A stretch of 64,000 nucleotides of DNA from Clostridiales bacterium. GTDB taxonomy: Bacteria > Bacillota > Clostridia > Oscillospirales > Acutalibacteraceae. Numbering within the stretch: position 1 is the stretch's first letter; each line of letters starts with the position of its first letter. The translations under genes were made by a program, and so were the position numbers. This document shows positions 37,201-44,199 of this stretch, piece after piece. The notes under the pieces were generated by a model. It did no database searches. It saw nothing but the letters and a program-made list of their open reading frames with translations, and was not told the origin of the DNA. The stretch spans positions 186,001 to 250,000 of the forward strand of contig JAGZMM010000002.1 of the NCBI GenBank assembly GCA_018364155.1. Direction: 5' to 3'.

Positions 37201-38601
37201 AAGAAGTTGCCCCAAATCCCCTTCGCTTTCCAAAAGCTTCTGCCGCTCTCCCGCCACCATCCGGCAAAGCTGGGTGATGGCGCCGCGCTTTCTCTCCCAG
37301 CCGCTGTAAGCCCGTTGGGTCTTGCTGTATACCCGCGGCCGCACCAGCAGCAAAAACCGGTTTCCGTATTGCCGGTTTAAATCCCGGACAATCCGCTTCG
37401 CCGCCGCAATGGCCGACCCATCCTCCGGCAGCGTGGGCGTGTCCGCTTGCTTTAAGTCGGCCAGGATACAGTAGAGGATGTTCTCTCCGCTGTTTGTAAA
37501 GCAAAGCCGCGTCAGCCGCTGCCGCAGAGGCTGGGCCTTTTCCGCCGTGGAGAGTAGGGTAGAGATGACCACTGCCGTTTTTCCCTCCTCCGGGATGCCT
37601 CTGCAAAGGTCCATCCGCGGCAGAATGGTGGGAGGGATTCCCTTTAAGGCAAAGTAGTCCACCGCCGGCTTGATCGCCTCCCAGAGGGGGAAGAACAAAA
37701 GAGGAATGCTCCAATACGCCCCGCACAAAGCTCCCGCCAGTACAGCGATGGCCGCCGCCAGTACCACATTGACGGTAAGAGCCGTCACGCCCCGCCGCCT
37801 GCGCTTGTGGAGAAACTCGCGTTCCTCCAAAATCCAGTAGCCAATGTGCCGCTGCCGCTCCTCAGAAGCCGCCTGTGCGTTCGTAAGCGCTTCTTGTGCC
37901 ACCTTGATTTCGGAAACCCGCCGCCGAATGGCCAGATCGCTGATTTTGCCCCGGTAAAGGGCTCTCGATTCCTCCGCCATCTTCGGATAGGTCCCCGTAG
38001 GGTCTTTGCGCAGAAGTTCTTCCACCGGGCTAAACGGCTCGGTGATAAGCCCAAAGTCCAAGTTCGGGATTTCCTGGATGGACCCTACCGCCGCACCCAT
38101 GCGCAAAGCCGCCGCGTCCCGTTTTCCTTGGCAGCATTTGGCCGCCTGGTGTAAAAGCGCCGCCTTGAGCATCGGCTCGATGAAATCCAGCTCGCACCCC
38201 TCCAGCGGCCGTACCTTCCCCGCTGCTTTTAGGGTCTCGACCAGTGTCTCCTCCGTGAATCCGCCCGTTTTCGCGCACAGCAGCTCGCACAGCCGGTACA
38301 CTGCCCACATCCGGTCCTCCCGCCGGGCAGGCAGCGGCCGCGCCGTCTTCATTACCCGCAAAAGAGCGCGTCCCTCCCGTTCCAGCAGATAGAAGTTGTC
38401 GCACAGCCATTCGGCCACTCCGTGCCGGTCGTCGTTTTGCAGCTCTTCGCGGTAATGCCGCCGCAGTATATGCAGGTCGTTCTCCACCTGCCGCTTGATC
38501 GCCGGCGCCTTGCGGAAAACCAGTTCTTCCGGCGCCCCGATCTGCGCGGCAAGGCCGAGACCCTGACGGTTTTTCTGTGTTGCAGCCATGAAACGTACCA
38601 T
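31237..38601 (-). CDS. Cyclic beta-glucan synthase-like protein (NdvB/Cgs type: GT84, glycoamylase, GH94), 2454 aa
   Basis: Membrane helices cluster near residues 280-330, 670-760 and 810-845. Between the first and second clusters lies a GT84 glycosyltransferase core (LLALDADTEPLMN). A glycoamylase-type domain follows at about 880-1230 (DSGNFACCAVAAREG, SWTGTMFEYFMP, ISESGFYAFD). The C-terminal half is a GH94 phosphorylase region with the motif MGGGDWNDGYN near 2165. This order matches the huge synthases that build cyclic beta-1,2-glucans in Proteobacteria; clostridial homologues exist, but their products are poorly known. ATG 38601 and the in-frame ATG at 38589 are both possible. An XRE gene lies just upstream on the same strand. 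Confidence 0.9.
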   Translation of the reverse strand: MVRFMAATQKNRQGLGLAAQIGAPEELVFRKAPAIKRQVENDLHILRRHYREELQNDDRHGVAEWLCDNFYLLEREGRALLRVMKTARPLPARREDRMWAVYRLCELLCAKTGGFTEETLVETLKAAGKVRPLEGCELDFIEPMLKAALLHQAAKCCQGKRDAAALRMGAAVGSIQEIPNLDFGLITEPFSPVEELLRKDPTGTYPKMAEESRALYRGKISDLAIRRRVSEIKVAQEALTNAQAASEERQRHIGYWILEEREFLHKRRRRGVTALTVNVVLAAAIAVLAGALCGAYWSIPLLFFPLWEAIKPAVDYFALKGIPPTILPRMDLCRGIPEEGKTAVVISTLLSTAEKAQPLRQRLTRLCFTNSGENILYCILADLKQADTPTLPEDGSAIAAAKRIVRDLNRQYGNRFLLLVRPRVYSKTQRAYSGWERKRGAITQLCRMVAGERQKLLESEGDLGQLLSVRYLLALDADTEPLMNTVSELVACALHPLNRPVYGQNGGRVTAGYGILAPRMETDLQSSAKTPFSRIMAGLGGVTAYNTAVGDLYQDLFGEGIFAGKGLIDAKAFYTLLNTAIPENQVLSHDILESGFLRTAFLSDIEMTDGCPSAMLPWMARLGRWIRGDWQNMLWLSKGYQTADGKKNPLDGLSRYKLFDNLRRSATPVIALGCVITSAFFSGDVAAVLAGAGLLSCVGGGLFGLVSGLIHGGLSMLSRKYYSKAMPQAMHALAQAVFQLIMLPKNALLSLSAISRALWRLFVSKKGLLDWVTAADAEHGNDLGSAIRQTWLCELIGLGLLLFAAEGLTKLAGLAFLFLLPLCLATSRGAKPVGSPLSFKDREKLHSWAAAMWRYYDELCGPEDNYLPPDNCQEAPVAAVAHRTSPTNIGFLLLCTVAARDFGFIEGEELANRMERIISSIERLEKWHGNLLNWYDTKTLRAMAPRYVSTVDSGNFACCAVAAREGLLEYKGEDGRIAEIAGRLHKIIEETDLSPMYNPRRKLFHIGYDLQAGELTSSYYDLLMSEARMTSYFAVASRQVPKKHWGALGRTLARSGGYTGPVSWTGTMFEYFMPHLLLPSPEGSLGFEALRFCVYCQRRCVRGKDVPWGISESGFYAFDAQLNYQYKAHGVQKLGLKRGLDAELVISPYSAFLTLPFEPVASMANLKRLSRLGIRGRCGFYEAVDFTKKRVEHAPFAIVRSYMAHHVGMSLVAVANLLKNDIFQRRFLKDHQMDAARELLEEKIPSGAVVFEDIDRREVPQKPGRVTGTTEEFQQLNPASPRMQLLQNGEWTLAITDTGVSVSKYRGLDLTRRSFDLLRRPLGIFAFIKAGDETFSVTKAPLYRGKASHRVEFAPSYTAFYAKKGEVEAGMMAALHPRMACEQRLFQIKNHGNARKSVELLVYLEPCLAKDADDLAHPAFSRIFVQTEYDEGSGVVLFSRKKRGGQSGVALAAGILEDVPFTFDCSRERILSRPGGIFSLPKAFEKGLKKGQGVPDPALCLKCRLELPAKGQKAVTLCLCAAGSNEEALERFAAVRQEGPLQPQKAAVSPLSGSGMEARLGQTILPKLFFPLRDSPEILEAQRHNRLGIPALWGAGISGDNPIVLVELDTAADAARLQPYIRLLSCLHRAAIPMDLAVLFEEGGDYAQPVLRAIKDAVKAEEAEPLLHANGGVHPVDRMRYGEELITLLKAAACHIAPKSMIREDAPVPNFVPAVFSSAEPRLEAEKALLSVEGGVFTEKGFTVETPPALPWVLILANQAFGTCLSDRALGFSWAVNARENKLTPWYNDTRSDNRGEMVLLRMDGHIYDCVDQSRAHFSPSEAVYTGTAGRVYTTVTVRVPQKGCTKEVTLEMENTSAEEIQVQAAYYTEPVLGVNRTTARQLAAKWEKGVLTLRNPFNSAVPGAMCLTCEGGAEECTCDRGAFLAGRWNERVLAPVPDPCGVVIIQKKLPPKRREAVKFILSWGADEEAAKEILSTKLRFSPSKIRIQVKTPNEAINQLINRWLPHQVLSSRFLGRTGFYQCGGAWGFRDQLQDCLAVMLNRPDLARVHLIRAAAHQFEEGDVLHWWHQLPKTGGRMHGVRTRYSDDLLWLPYVLCEYLLITEDERILTVQVPYLAGAELNEDEQERYFEPAQSLVSGDMYNHAVSAIERAMQWGSHGLPKMGGGDWNDGYNLVGAKGQGESVWLAMFLAMVLERFAPVCEGRGETDRADRYRGEAKRLKKAVDETAWDGEWYLRAFYDDGTPMGSRQSDECRLDSLSQSFAVLCGMPDKERRNRALDACLRLLVDEQGGYIRLFYPPFDKSVKNPGYVKAYPAGLRENGGQYTHGACWLTMAMLREGRVEDGYRLLTILNPVNKYLDEERAKAYKTEPYAMAADVYAHEGAQGRGGWSQYTGAAAWYYKILVEELLGIRIRGDKVEFSPRLPDGWEEFEAQVTIKGKRICYKNGTVTEKPAE

Positions 38602-38696
38602 CCTTACCCTTGAAAGTACCGGACGCGGTGATTTTGCGCCCGCAGTTCACAGGATATTGTTTCCATGGACGGCGAAAAAATACCCGGCTGCTTTTC

Positions 38697-38954
38697 TTAT
38701 TCACAAGACTTCGGCCGTTCCCGGTGGGAAAAGACCACGTCCGGTCTCGCTTCCTTCCGGTCGCTCCGGCCGCATAGATAATCTGCGCTGACCCGATAAA
38801 GATCGCAAAGCTCCACCATATCGCCAATCCGAATCCGCGCCGTGCCTTCTTCCATTGCCCGGTATCGCTTTTTCGAGGTCCCCATGTACGCGGCAACCTG
38901 CTCCTGGGAAATCCCCACCTCCAGGCGCAGTTGCTTGATTCGCTCGATGGTCAT
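38697..38954 (-). CDS. XRE-family HTH regulator, 85 aa
   Basis: A Cro/C1-type HTH fills residues about 3-60: IKQLRLEVGISQEQVAAYMG then SKKRYRAMEEGTARI, with the hallmark LCDLYRVSADYLCG at the end. A charged tail follows. ATG 38954 follows AAGGAGG. It lies 95 bp upstream of the giant glucan synthase gene on the same strand, so it may be cotranscribed with it and regulate it; this is an inference. Confidence 0.9.
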   Translation of the reverse strand: MTIERIKQLRLEVGISQEQVAAYMGTSKKRYRAMEEGTARIRIGDMVELCDLYRVSADYLCGRSDRKEARPDVVFSHRERPKSCE

Positions 38955-39047
38955 AAAACCGCCTCCTTTTTTGCAAGGATACTCCGTTCTCCGGTAAAAA
39001 AACAGGGCCTGATACTACTAATAGGAAGTATAGTAAAGGTTTTGATA

Positions 39048-39083
39048 CAAAAATTTGGCCCCCTGGTTTCCCAGAGGGCCAAA
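39048..39083 (-). terminator. Terminator of the Ca2+-ATPase gene
   Basis: On minus, TTTGGCCCTCTGG pairs with CCAGGGGGCCAAA around GAAA, followed by five or more T. Confidence 0.9.
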
Positions 39084-39090
39084 GCTCGCC

Positions 39091-41763
39091 TTATAGATCG
39101 CCCTTCTTGTGGGCCAGCCGCAGGAAAATTTTGCGCAATAGGTCCGCCGGCACCACCAGGAAGGAGAGCCACAGCACCGTTTGAAGCTCCTTTGTGGTAA
39201 GCCCCGCCGTGCGGAAAAGGCTCCCGCCAAAGTAGATGAGCAGCAGCTGCACCGCCACCACCGCCAGCATAATCACGAGGAAGGACTTGTTTCTCGAAAT
39301 GTGGGACAGCAGGTTGAGCCGGTGGGTCCTAGCGTTGAAGCTGTTGAACACCCCGCAGAAAATAAACAGCGCGAAAAACGCCGTCATCAGGTAAATGGAG
39401 TCCTCGGAAGGCCGGAAAAGCCCGGCAATGGCCGGCAGCTTTAAAAACGCCACGCATACGCATATGGTGAACAGCCCCATGCACACAATTTGGTTGAGCA
39501 TATAGCGGTTGAGCACCGGTTCGTCCCGCCGCTTGGGCGCCTCCTTCATGTAATCCTTTAGCGGCGGTTCTCCCGCGAAGGCAAGCCCCGCCAGCGTATC
39601 CATAATGATGTTGATCCACAGCATCTGGATCACCGTCACCGGCGTGTCGATGCCGATGAACGGCCCGATGATGGACACGCCCACCGCGCATAGGTTCATC
39701 GTTAGCTGGAACACAATGAATTTCCGTATGCTCTTGAAAATGGTCCGCCCATATAGGATTGCCTTGACGATGGAGGCAAAATGATTGTCCAGTATGACAA
39801 TGTCTCCCGCTTCCTTGGCCACCTCCGTGCCTGCTCCCATAGCAAACCCTACGTCCGCCTTTTTGAGAGCCGGCGCGTCATTGATGCCGTCTCCCGTCAT
39901 CCCTGCTACCAGCCCCATCTCTTGGGACAGGCGCACCAGCCGGCTTTTGTCGGTTGGCAGCGCTCTTGCCACCACCCGGATGTTTCTAAGAACCCCTTTG
40001 AGCTGCCCATCGTCCATAGCCGCCATCTCGCTGCTTGTGAGCACCGCTCCCTGGCTGTGCGTGCCAATTAGGCCGCATTCCCTGGCAATGGCCGTAGCCG
40101 TCTCCTTGTTGTCCCCGGTGATCATCACCACCTGGACTCCGGCTCCCTGTACCGACTGGATGGCTCCCTTCGCCTCCGGGCGGATTTCGTCGCGAATGCC
40201 GACGAGCCCGATCAGGCACAGGTTCTTAAATTCCCCTTTTTGGGTTACCGGCGTGTCGGATACCGCCAGCGCCAGCACCCGCACCGCGTTCTGGGTCATC
40301 TCGTTCCACTTGCGGCGCACCGGACTTTTGTCCAAAAGCGGCCGCGCCCGCCCCTTCTCGTCGTAATACCGCGTGCAGGCGGACACGATTCGTTCCGGCG
40401 CTCCCTTTATCAGGATCAGGTCCTGCTTGCCCTTGATGTGAGCGGCGGAGAATTTATGCGCACTGTCAAAGGGCACCGTCTCCAGCTTTGTGTACCCTTG
40501 TGTGTTCTTGGAAAGCGGGAGCACAAAGTTCAAAAGCGCCCGGTCGGTGGCGTTGCCGCCCAGCGCCTTCCCGTCGGACACTGCGCTCCCCGAATTATAG
40601 ACGCAGTTGAGCTCTAACAGTTCGTAAAGCCCCTTGCAGCTCTTGATTGCGCCCGCATTCCTCGGCTCTTTCCCGTCTCCGAACACAAACTGGCTCACCG
40701 CCAGTTTTCCCTTGGTCAGCGTTCCGGTCTTGTCGGTAAAGAGGATGTTGAGGCTTCCGGAGGTCTCGATGCCCACCAGCTTTCGCACCAGCACCTGGTC
40801 TTTGAGCATCCGCCGCATGTTGGAGGACAGCACCACCGTAATCATCATCGGCAGCCCTTCCGGAACTGCCACCACCACCACTGTGATTGCCAGCGTCAGC
40901 GCGTGCAAAAGATGGCTTAGTACCGCAGGCCAGTCGGAAAACATCGTCGCCATCCGAACGACGTCAAAGCCATTATCCATCACAAAGGAGTGAAACAGGT
41001 CTGCAAACGCCACCAGCGCCGCCGCGCAGTATCCCAGCCGGCTGATGATTTTCGCAAGCCCCGCCAGCCGTACCTTCAGTGGGCTTTCCCTGGTTTCCTC
41101 CTGCATCTCCCTGGCCATGTCCCCGTAGAAGGTGGCGTCGCCCACCCGGCGAATCTGCACCACTCCTTCGCCCGCACATACAATGCTCCCTCGGAACACC
41201 TGGTTGCGGGACATCAGGTCGAAGTCCTCCGGCAGATCGAACCCAGGCTTTTTGGTAATCTCCTTGCTTTCTCCATTTAAGGCCGATTGGTCGATATGTA
41301 GCTCCCCGGAGACCACCACTCCGTCCGCCGGAACCCGTTCGCCCGCCTGCAAAAGAACCAAGTCACCCACCACGATTTCCCCCATGGGCACCGAATGGAT
41401 GCCACCCAGGCGTTTGACCCGGCATTGGATTTTCTGCGCGTCCTCCTGTAGCTTGATAAACGCCGATTCGCTTCCGTATTCCGATAGGGTCGAGACGAAG
41501 GTGGCCAAAAAAATCGCCACCGCAATGCCCGCTGTTTCGTACCAGTTGAAATCCCGGAACAAAAAGATCACATTGATGGCCAGCGCCGCCAGTAAAATTT
41601 TAATGATGGGGTCGCCGAAGCTCGCAAGGAACTGCTTTAAAAACCCGTTTCGTTTCTTCTGCGTCAGTTCGTTGGAACCATGTGTTTTCCGGGATTTTTC
41701 CACCTCCTGCGGACTAAGCCCCCGTATGGCCACCGGCCTTGCCGGCGTTTTCTTTCCAATCAC
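39091..41763 (-). CDS. P-type Ca2+-transporting ATPase (PMCA/SERCA-like), 890 aa
   Basis: Domain order: N-terminal cation ATPase segment, helices M1-M2 (about 50-90), actuator domain with the TGES-type loop LNGESKE, M4 motif PEGLP of Ca2+ pumps, phosphorylation site DKTGT (D344 from the chosen start), P-domain MTGDGINDAPALKKADVG and a C-terminal membrane part. It exports Ca2+ using ATP. I chose GTG 41763, which has GGAGGAG 10 nt upstream, rather than ATG 41799, which has no binding site. The 890-residue length fits bacterial PMCA-type pumps. Substrate is by family; Mn2+ is possible. Confidence 0.93.
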   Translation of the reverse strand: MIGKKTPARPVAIRGLSPQEVEKSRKTHGSNELTQKKRNGFLKQFLASFGDPIIKILLAALAINVIFLFRDFNWYETAGIAVAIFLATFVSTLSEYGSESAFIKLQEDAQKIQCRVKRLGGIHSVPMGEIVVGDLVLLQAGERVPADGVVVSGELHIDQSALNGESKEITKKPGFDLPEDFDLMSRNQVFRGSIVCAGEGVVQIRRVGDATFYGDMAREMQEETRESPLKVRLAGLAKIISRLGYCAAALVAFADLFHSFVMDNGFDVVRMATMFSDWPAVLSHLLHALTLAITVVVVAVPEGLPMMITVVLSSNMRRMLKDQVLVRKLVGIETSGSLNILFTDKTGTLTKGKLAVSQFVFGDGKEPRNAGAIKSCKGLYELLELNCVYNSGSAVSDGKALGGNATDRALLNFVLPLSKNTQGYTKLETVPFDSAHKFSAAHIKGKQDLILIKGAPERIVSACTRYYDEKGRARPLLDKSPVRRKWNEMTQNAVRVLALAVSDTPVTQKGEFKNLCLIGLVGIRDEIRPEAKGAIQSVQGAGVQVVMITGDNKETATAIARECGLIGTHSQGAVLTSSEMAAMDDGQLKGVLRNIRVVARALPTDKSRLVRLSQEMGLVAGMTGDGINDAPALKKADVGFAMGAGTEVAKEAGDIVILDNHFASIVKAILYGRTIFKSIRKFIVFQLTMNLCAVGVSIIGPFIGIDTPVTVIQMLWINIIMDTLAGLAFAGEPPLKDYMKEAPKRRDEPVLNRYMLNQIVCMGLFTICVCVAFLKLPAIAGLFRPSEDSIYLMTAFFALFIFCGVFNSFNARTHRLNLLSHISRNKSFLVIMLAVVAVQLLLIYFGGSLFRTAGLTTKELQTVLWLSFLVVPADLLRKIFLRLAHKKGDL

Positions 41764-41881
41764 GCTCGGATCACTCCTCCAATCCCATGCCGCATCCATC
41801 GTGCGCGAATGCTATATTGTATGGGGGAATGTCCGTTGTTATGACCCGCCGCCCGCTTCGGCCTGTCCCTTCCATAAATGC

Positions 41882-41922
41882 AGCAAAACGGGCCTGGATG
41901 CCGTTTCCAGGCCCGTTTTGCT
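41882..41922. terminator. Bidirectional terminator
   Basis: A 16-bp perfect stem AGCAAAACGGGCCTGG/CCAGGCCCGTTTTGCT with a 9-nt loop. It ends the minus-strand 89-aa gene before the ATPase promoter region. Confidence 0.85.
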
Positions 41923-41934
41923 TTCATCGTCTTT

Positions 41935-42204
41935 TTAAAAGAACATCAGCTTCATAATCAGCGCTGTAATGGCCGCGCCGATGAGAGCGCAGCAGACCAT
42001 ACGGGAGATCATCACCAACCGGCCCGCCCGTTTGAGGCTTCCGCCTGGCTGCCCCATACCGATGAGCAGCTTGGTCGCCCGGCGGCGCAGCTCGGCGTCG
42101 TTTAAATGCAGCATATCGGGCCGCACAAAAAGAATCGCCCGCTCAAAATACTCGTTTTCCGTTTCCGAAACCTCAATAATATGTTTATTTACCCCTCGAA
42201 TCAT
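41935..42204 (-). CDS. Small protein with C-terminal membrane helix, 89 aa
   Basis: I do not know a name for it. The N-terminal half (MIRGVNKHIIEVSETENEYFE, then ILFVRPDM) is polar, with a pattern I recall from hypothetical proteins of Clostridia. The C-terminal 20 residues are hydrophobic, so it looks tail-anchored. I chose ATG 42204, preceded by GAGGTGG; the upstream ATG 42222 has no site. Confidence 0.7.
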   Translation of the reverse strand: MIRGVNKHIIEVSETENEYFERAILFVRPDMLHLNDAELRRRATKLLIGMGQPGGSLKRAGRLVMISRMVCCALIGAAITALIMKLMFF

Positions 42205-42713
42205 GCAAAACCACCTCGTCATTCTTGTATTTTTCCTAGGGTTTCCACAAATTCCACAGACTTTTCAACAAGTTTTCACATGACCTGTGGAAAGGAAATT
42301 CTTGTGTTTTCCATCTGCTGGTATTTTTGTCTGTATATCCAGTGAATATTCAAAGAAATCCCGGAAAAAAGCCTGGTACACCGGGAAAAAAGCGATGCAT
42401 ATACACGGGGTATAGGAGGGTTAACATAAAAGTTGTGGAAAACTCCGTGGAAAAGGTGGAAAAGTCAGCGGAAATCAGAAAGGAATGGTGGATAACCTGT
42501 TTGCTTTCCTCCACAGGAAAAGAGAAGGCTGAAATTTATGTAAACTTATGTCGATACCCAGAGTTAAACGTTGTCTGGTCAGCCCCGTGCTTTCCTGTGA
42601 AAACCGGCTTGTGGAAAACGAGAGGAACATCTGGAAGGGCTGGTTTTGATTTCATCCCAGCCGCCCGAGCCTGCCAGACAAAGAACGCCATAAATTGGAA
42701 AGCAATGGGGATT
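42205..42713. other. Non-coding stretch with a cluster of DnaA-box-like words
   Basis: No convincing gene. It contains TTTCCACA or its complement TGTGGAAA repeatedly: at 42242, 42286, 42434 and 42610, plus GTGGAAAA twice near 42447-42460 and GGTGGATAA near 42488 (one base off the DnaA consensus TTATCCACA). The stretch is AT-richer than its flanks. The plus-strand open frame through it crosses the next terminator and has no homology I recognise. Confidence 0.45.
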
Positions 42714-42744
42714 AAAAAAGCAGGCAGCAATGTTTGCTGCCTGC
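42714..42744 (-). terminator. Terminator of the HAD gene
   Basis: On minus, GCAGGCAGCAA pairs with TTGCTGCCTGC around ACA, followed by six T. Confidence 0.9.
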
Positions 42745-42752
42745 TATGCCGA

Positions 42753-43394
42753 TCAGATGGTTTTTGCCGCTTCTTCTTTTGAGAGCAAAAGCTCCGCCAG
42801 TGCCTTGGGCGTGTCCACCTCGTACTGCACCTCGAACTCCTCTAGATTTGCGCCCGCATCTAAGCCCCACCGGACGAACACAACGTCCGCCCCGCACCGG
42901 TTGCAGGCCTTCACGTCCCGGATTTCGTCCCCGATGTACAACAAATCGGATACCGTTACCCCGTGGTCCTTGGCAAACTCCTTAATGGTCTTGTGCTTGC
43001 CGAACAGCCCGTTGGAAGAGACAATTTCCAGCTCAAAGGGAAGGGGATACCGCTCAAAAAAGGCGCGGATGTTCTCCACCGCGTTGGAGGAGAGCACCGC
43101 AATCCGATAGCCTCTTTTGCAGCAGGCGAGGAGCAGCTCCAGCATCCCGTCGAACAAGTGGATTTTCTCCAGATTCTCGCCATAGAGCGCGATGAACTCC
43201 GGCCGTATTTTCATCATAAAGGAAAGCATCCGCATCTTCTGGGTCACCGGCAGGTTGTCCCGGTCCCGAAAGTGCTCCGGTTCCACCTTGGTAATACCGT
43301 GACGCCTGAGCAGGGTGTGGGTGATTGCCAGCACCATTCCATAGGAATCGGCCAGCGTTCCGTCAAAATCGAACAACAGATAGGAATAGTTCAT
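42753..43394 (-). CDS. HAD-family hydrolase (phosphoglycolate phosphatase-like), 213 aa
   Basis: Motif I is FDFDGTLADS with nucleophile D9 and D11; motif II is SSN near 103; motif III/IV is K...YIGDEIRDVKA. The helical cap between motifs I and II marks the Gph/PpaX-like group. Substrate is not known. ATG 43394 follows AAAGGAG; the longer open frame is artificial. It lies 23 bp downstream of the DUF6062-like gene and is probably cotranscribed. Confidence 0.9.
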   Translation of the reverse strand: MNYSYLLFDFDGTLADSYGMVLAITHTLLRRHGITKVEPEHFRDRDNLPVTQKMRMLSFMMKIRPEFIALYGENLEKIHLFDGMLELLLACCKRGYRIAVLSSNAVENIRAFFERYPLPFELEIVSSNGLFGKHKTIKEFAKDHGVTVSDLLYIGDEIRDVKACNRCGADVVFVRWGLDAGANLEEFEVQYEVDTPKALAELLLSKEEAAKTI

Positions 43395-43417
43395 GTTTGC
43401 TCCTTTGTTTTCCGCCG

Positions 43418-44089
43418 TCAGCGGGAATCCTTGACCGACCGGGCCACCAGATACTGTATGGTTCTCTCCACCGCGTCCCGGGAATTGCCCCAGTCCTCGT
43501 TGTTGCCCGCGTTGCGATAGTCGTACATTTTGCAGTAATGGGAAACATCCTCCTTGAGCGCTTCCAGGTACCGCCCGGAAACGTTGGCCGCCGCTTCGCA
43601 GAAAGCCGCCCGGTCCCGTTTCTTGAGTTTCCCCGCCGCGTTGACAAGCCGCTGGTAGTGGGGCAGGCACAAAAAGGGCTGCTCGTCGAACAAAGTGCGA
43701 AATTCCGCTTCCTGCACCCAAAGCCGGCATACCGTGTCCAGCATCCGCTCCATGCCCCACTCGATTTTGTCGCACACAAAACAGCCCGCCTCCTCGGTGA
43801 GAAAGGAGAGCTTTTTTTTGTCAAATACCTGCTCCTTGATTTCGATCAGCCTGCTTTCCAGCATGAGCGCCAAAGACAGCCGGTTCTTTTGCCCGAGCAT
43901 CTTGCGGAAATGGACCTCGCAAAAGCCTTTGCGGTTGGTTTCCATCCGCACGTCCGGCTCCATCATGGCCGCGCCCATAATGTATTCCACCATCCGCGTC
44001 TCCACCGTATCCCGCATCCGGCAGATGGGGCAGCCGTCCTTTGGTTCGAACACCTCGCTGACGGGAATGGTGCAAATATCCTCTCTCAT
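43418..44089 (-). CDS. DUF6062-like Cys-rich protein, 223 aa
   Basis: There are repeated Cys motifs: CPICRM near residue 20, GFCEVHFRKML, CFVCDKIEW in the middle and FLCLPHYQ later, arranged as two CxxC...CxxH repeats that could bind zinc. The rest is helical. I recall this as DUF6062 of Clostridia; the function is unknown. The promoter -10 lies only 16 bp above the first ATG (44128), so the ATG at 44089 is the more likely start, although its binding site (AGGACGTG) is weak. Confidence 0.75.
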   Translation of the reverse strand: MREDICTIPVSEVFEPKDGCPICRMRDTVETRMVEYIMGAAMMEPDVRMETNRKGFCEVHFRKMLGQKNRLSLALMLESRLIEIKEQVFDKKKLSFLTEEAGCFVCDKIEWGMERMLDTVCRLWVQEAEFRTLFDEQPFLCLPHYQRLVNAAGKLKKRDRAAFCEAAANVSGRYLEALKEDVSHYCKMYDYRNAGNNEDWGNSRDAVERTIQYLVARSVKDSR

Positions 44090-44132
44090 GGATGTATCAC
44101 GTCCTATGGATAAATTTGTTTGCTGCATAACG

Positions 44133-44161
44133 TTACAATTATACCACAAAGCTGCTATAAT
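44133..44161. promoter_or_regulatory. Overlapping divergent promoters for ogg and the DUF6062-like gene
   Basis: Plus strand: TTACAA (44133-44138), 17 bp, TATAAT (44156-44161). Minus strand: TATAAT (44144-44139), lying between the two elements of the plus promoter. The two promoters must compete. Confidence 0.65.
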
Positions 44162-44199
44162 AACGGTTACAAACCTGTGAATGAAAGTAGGAAAATACC

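Noticed and set aside
42327..42782. Plus-strand frame of 151 codons over the DnaA-box-like region
   Set aside because: No ribosome binding site or homology pattern; it runs through the terminator of the HAD gene into that gene's antisense.
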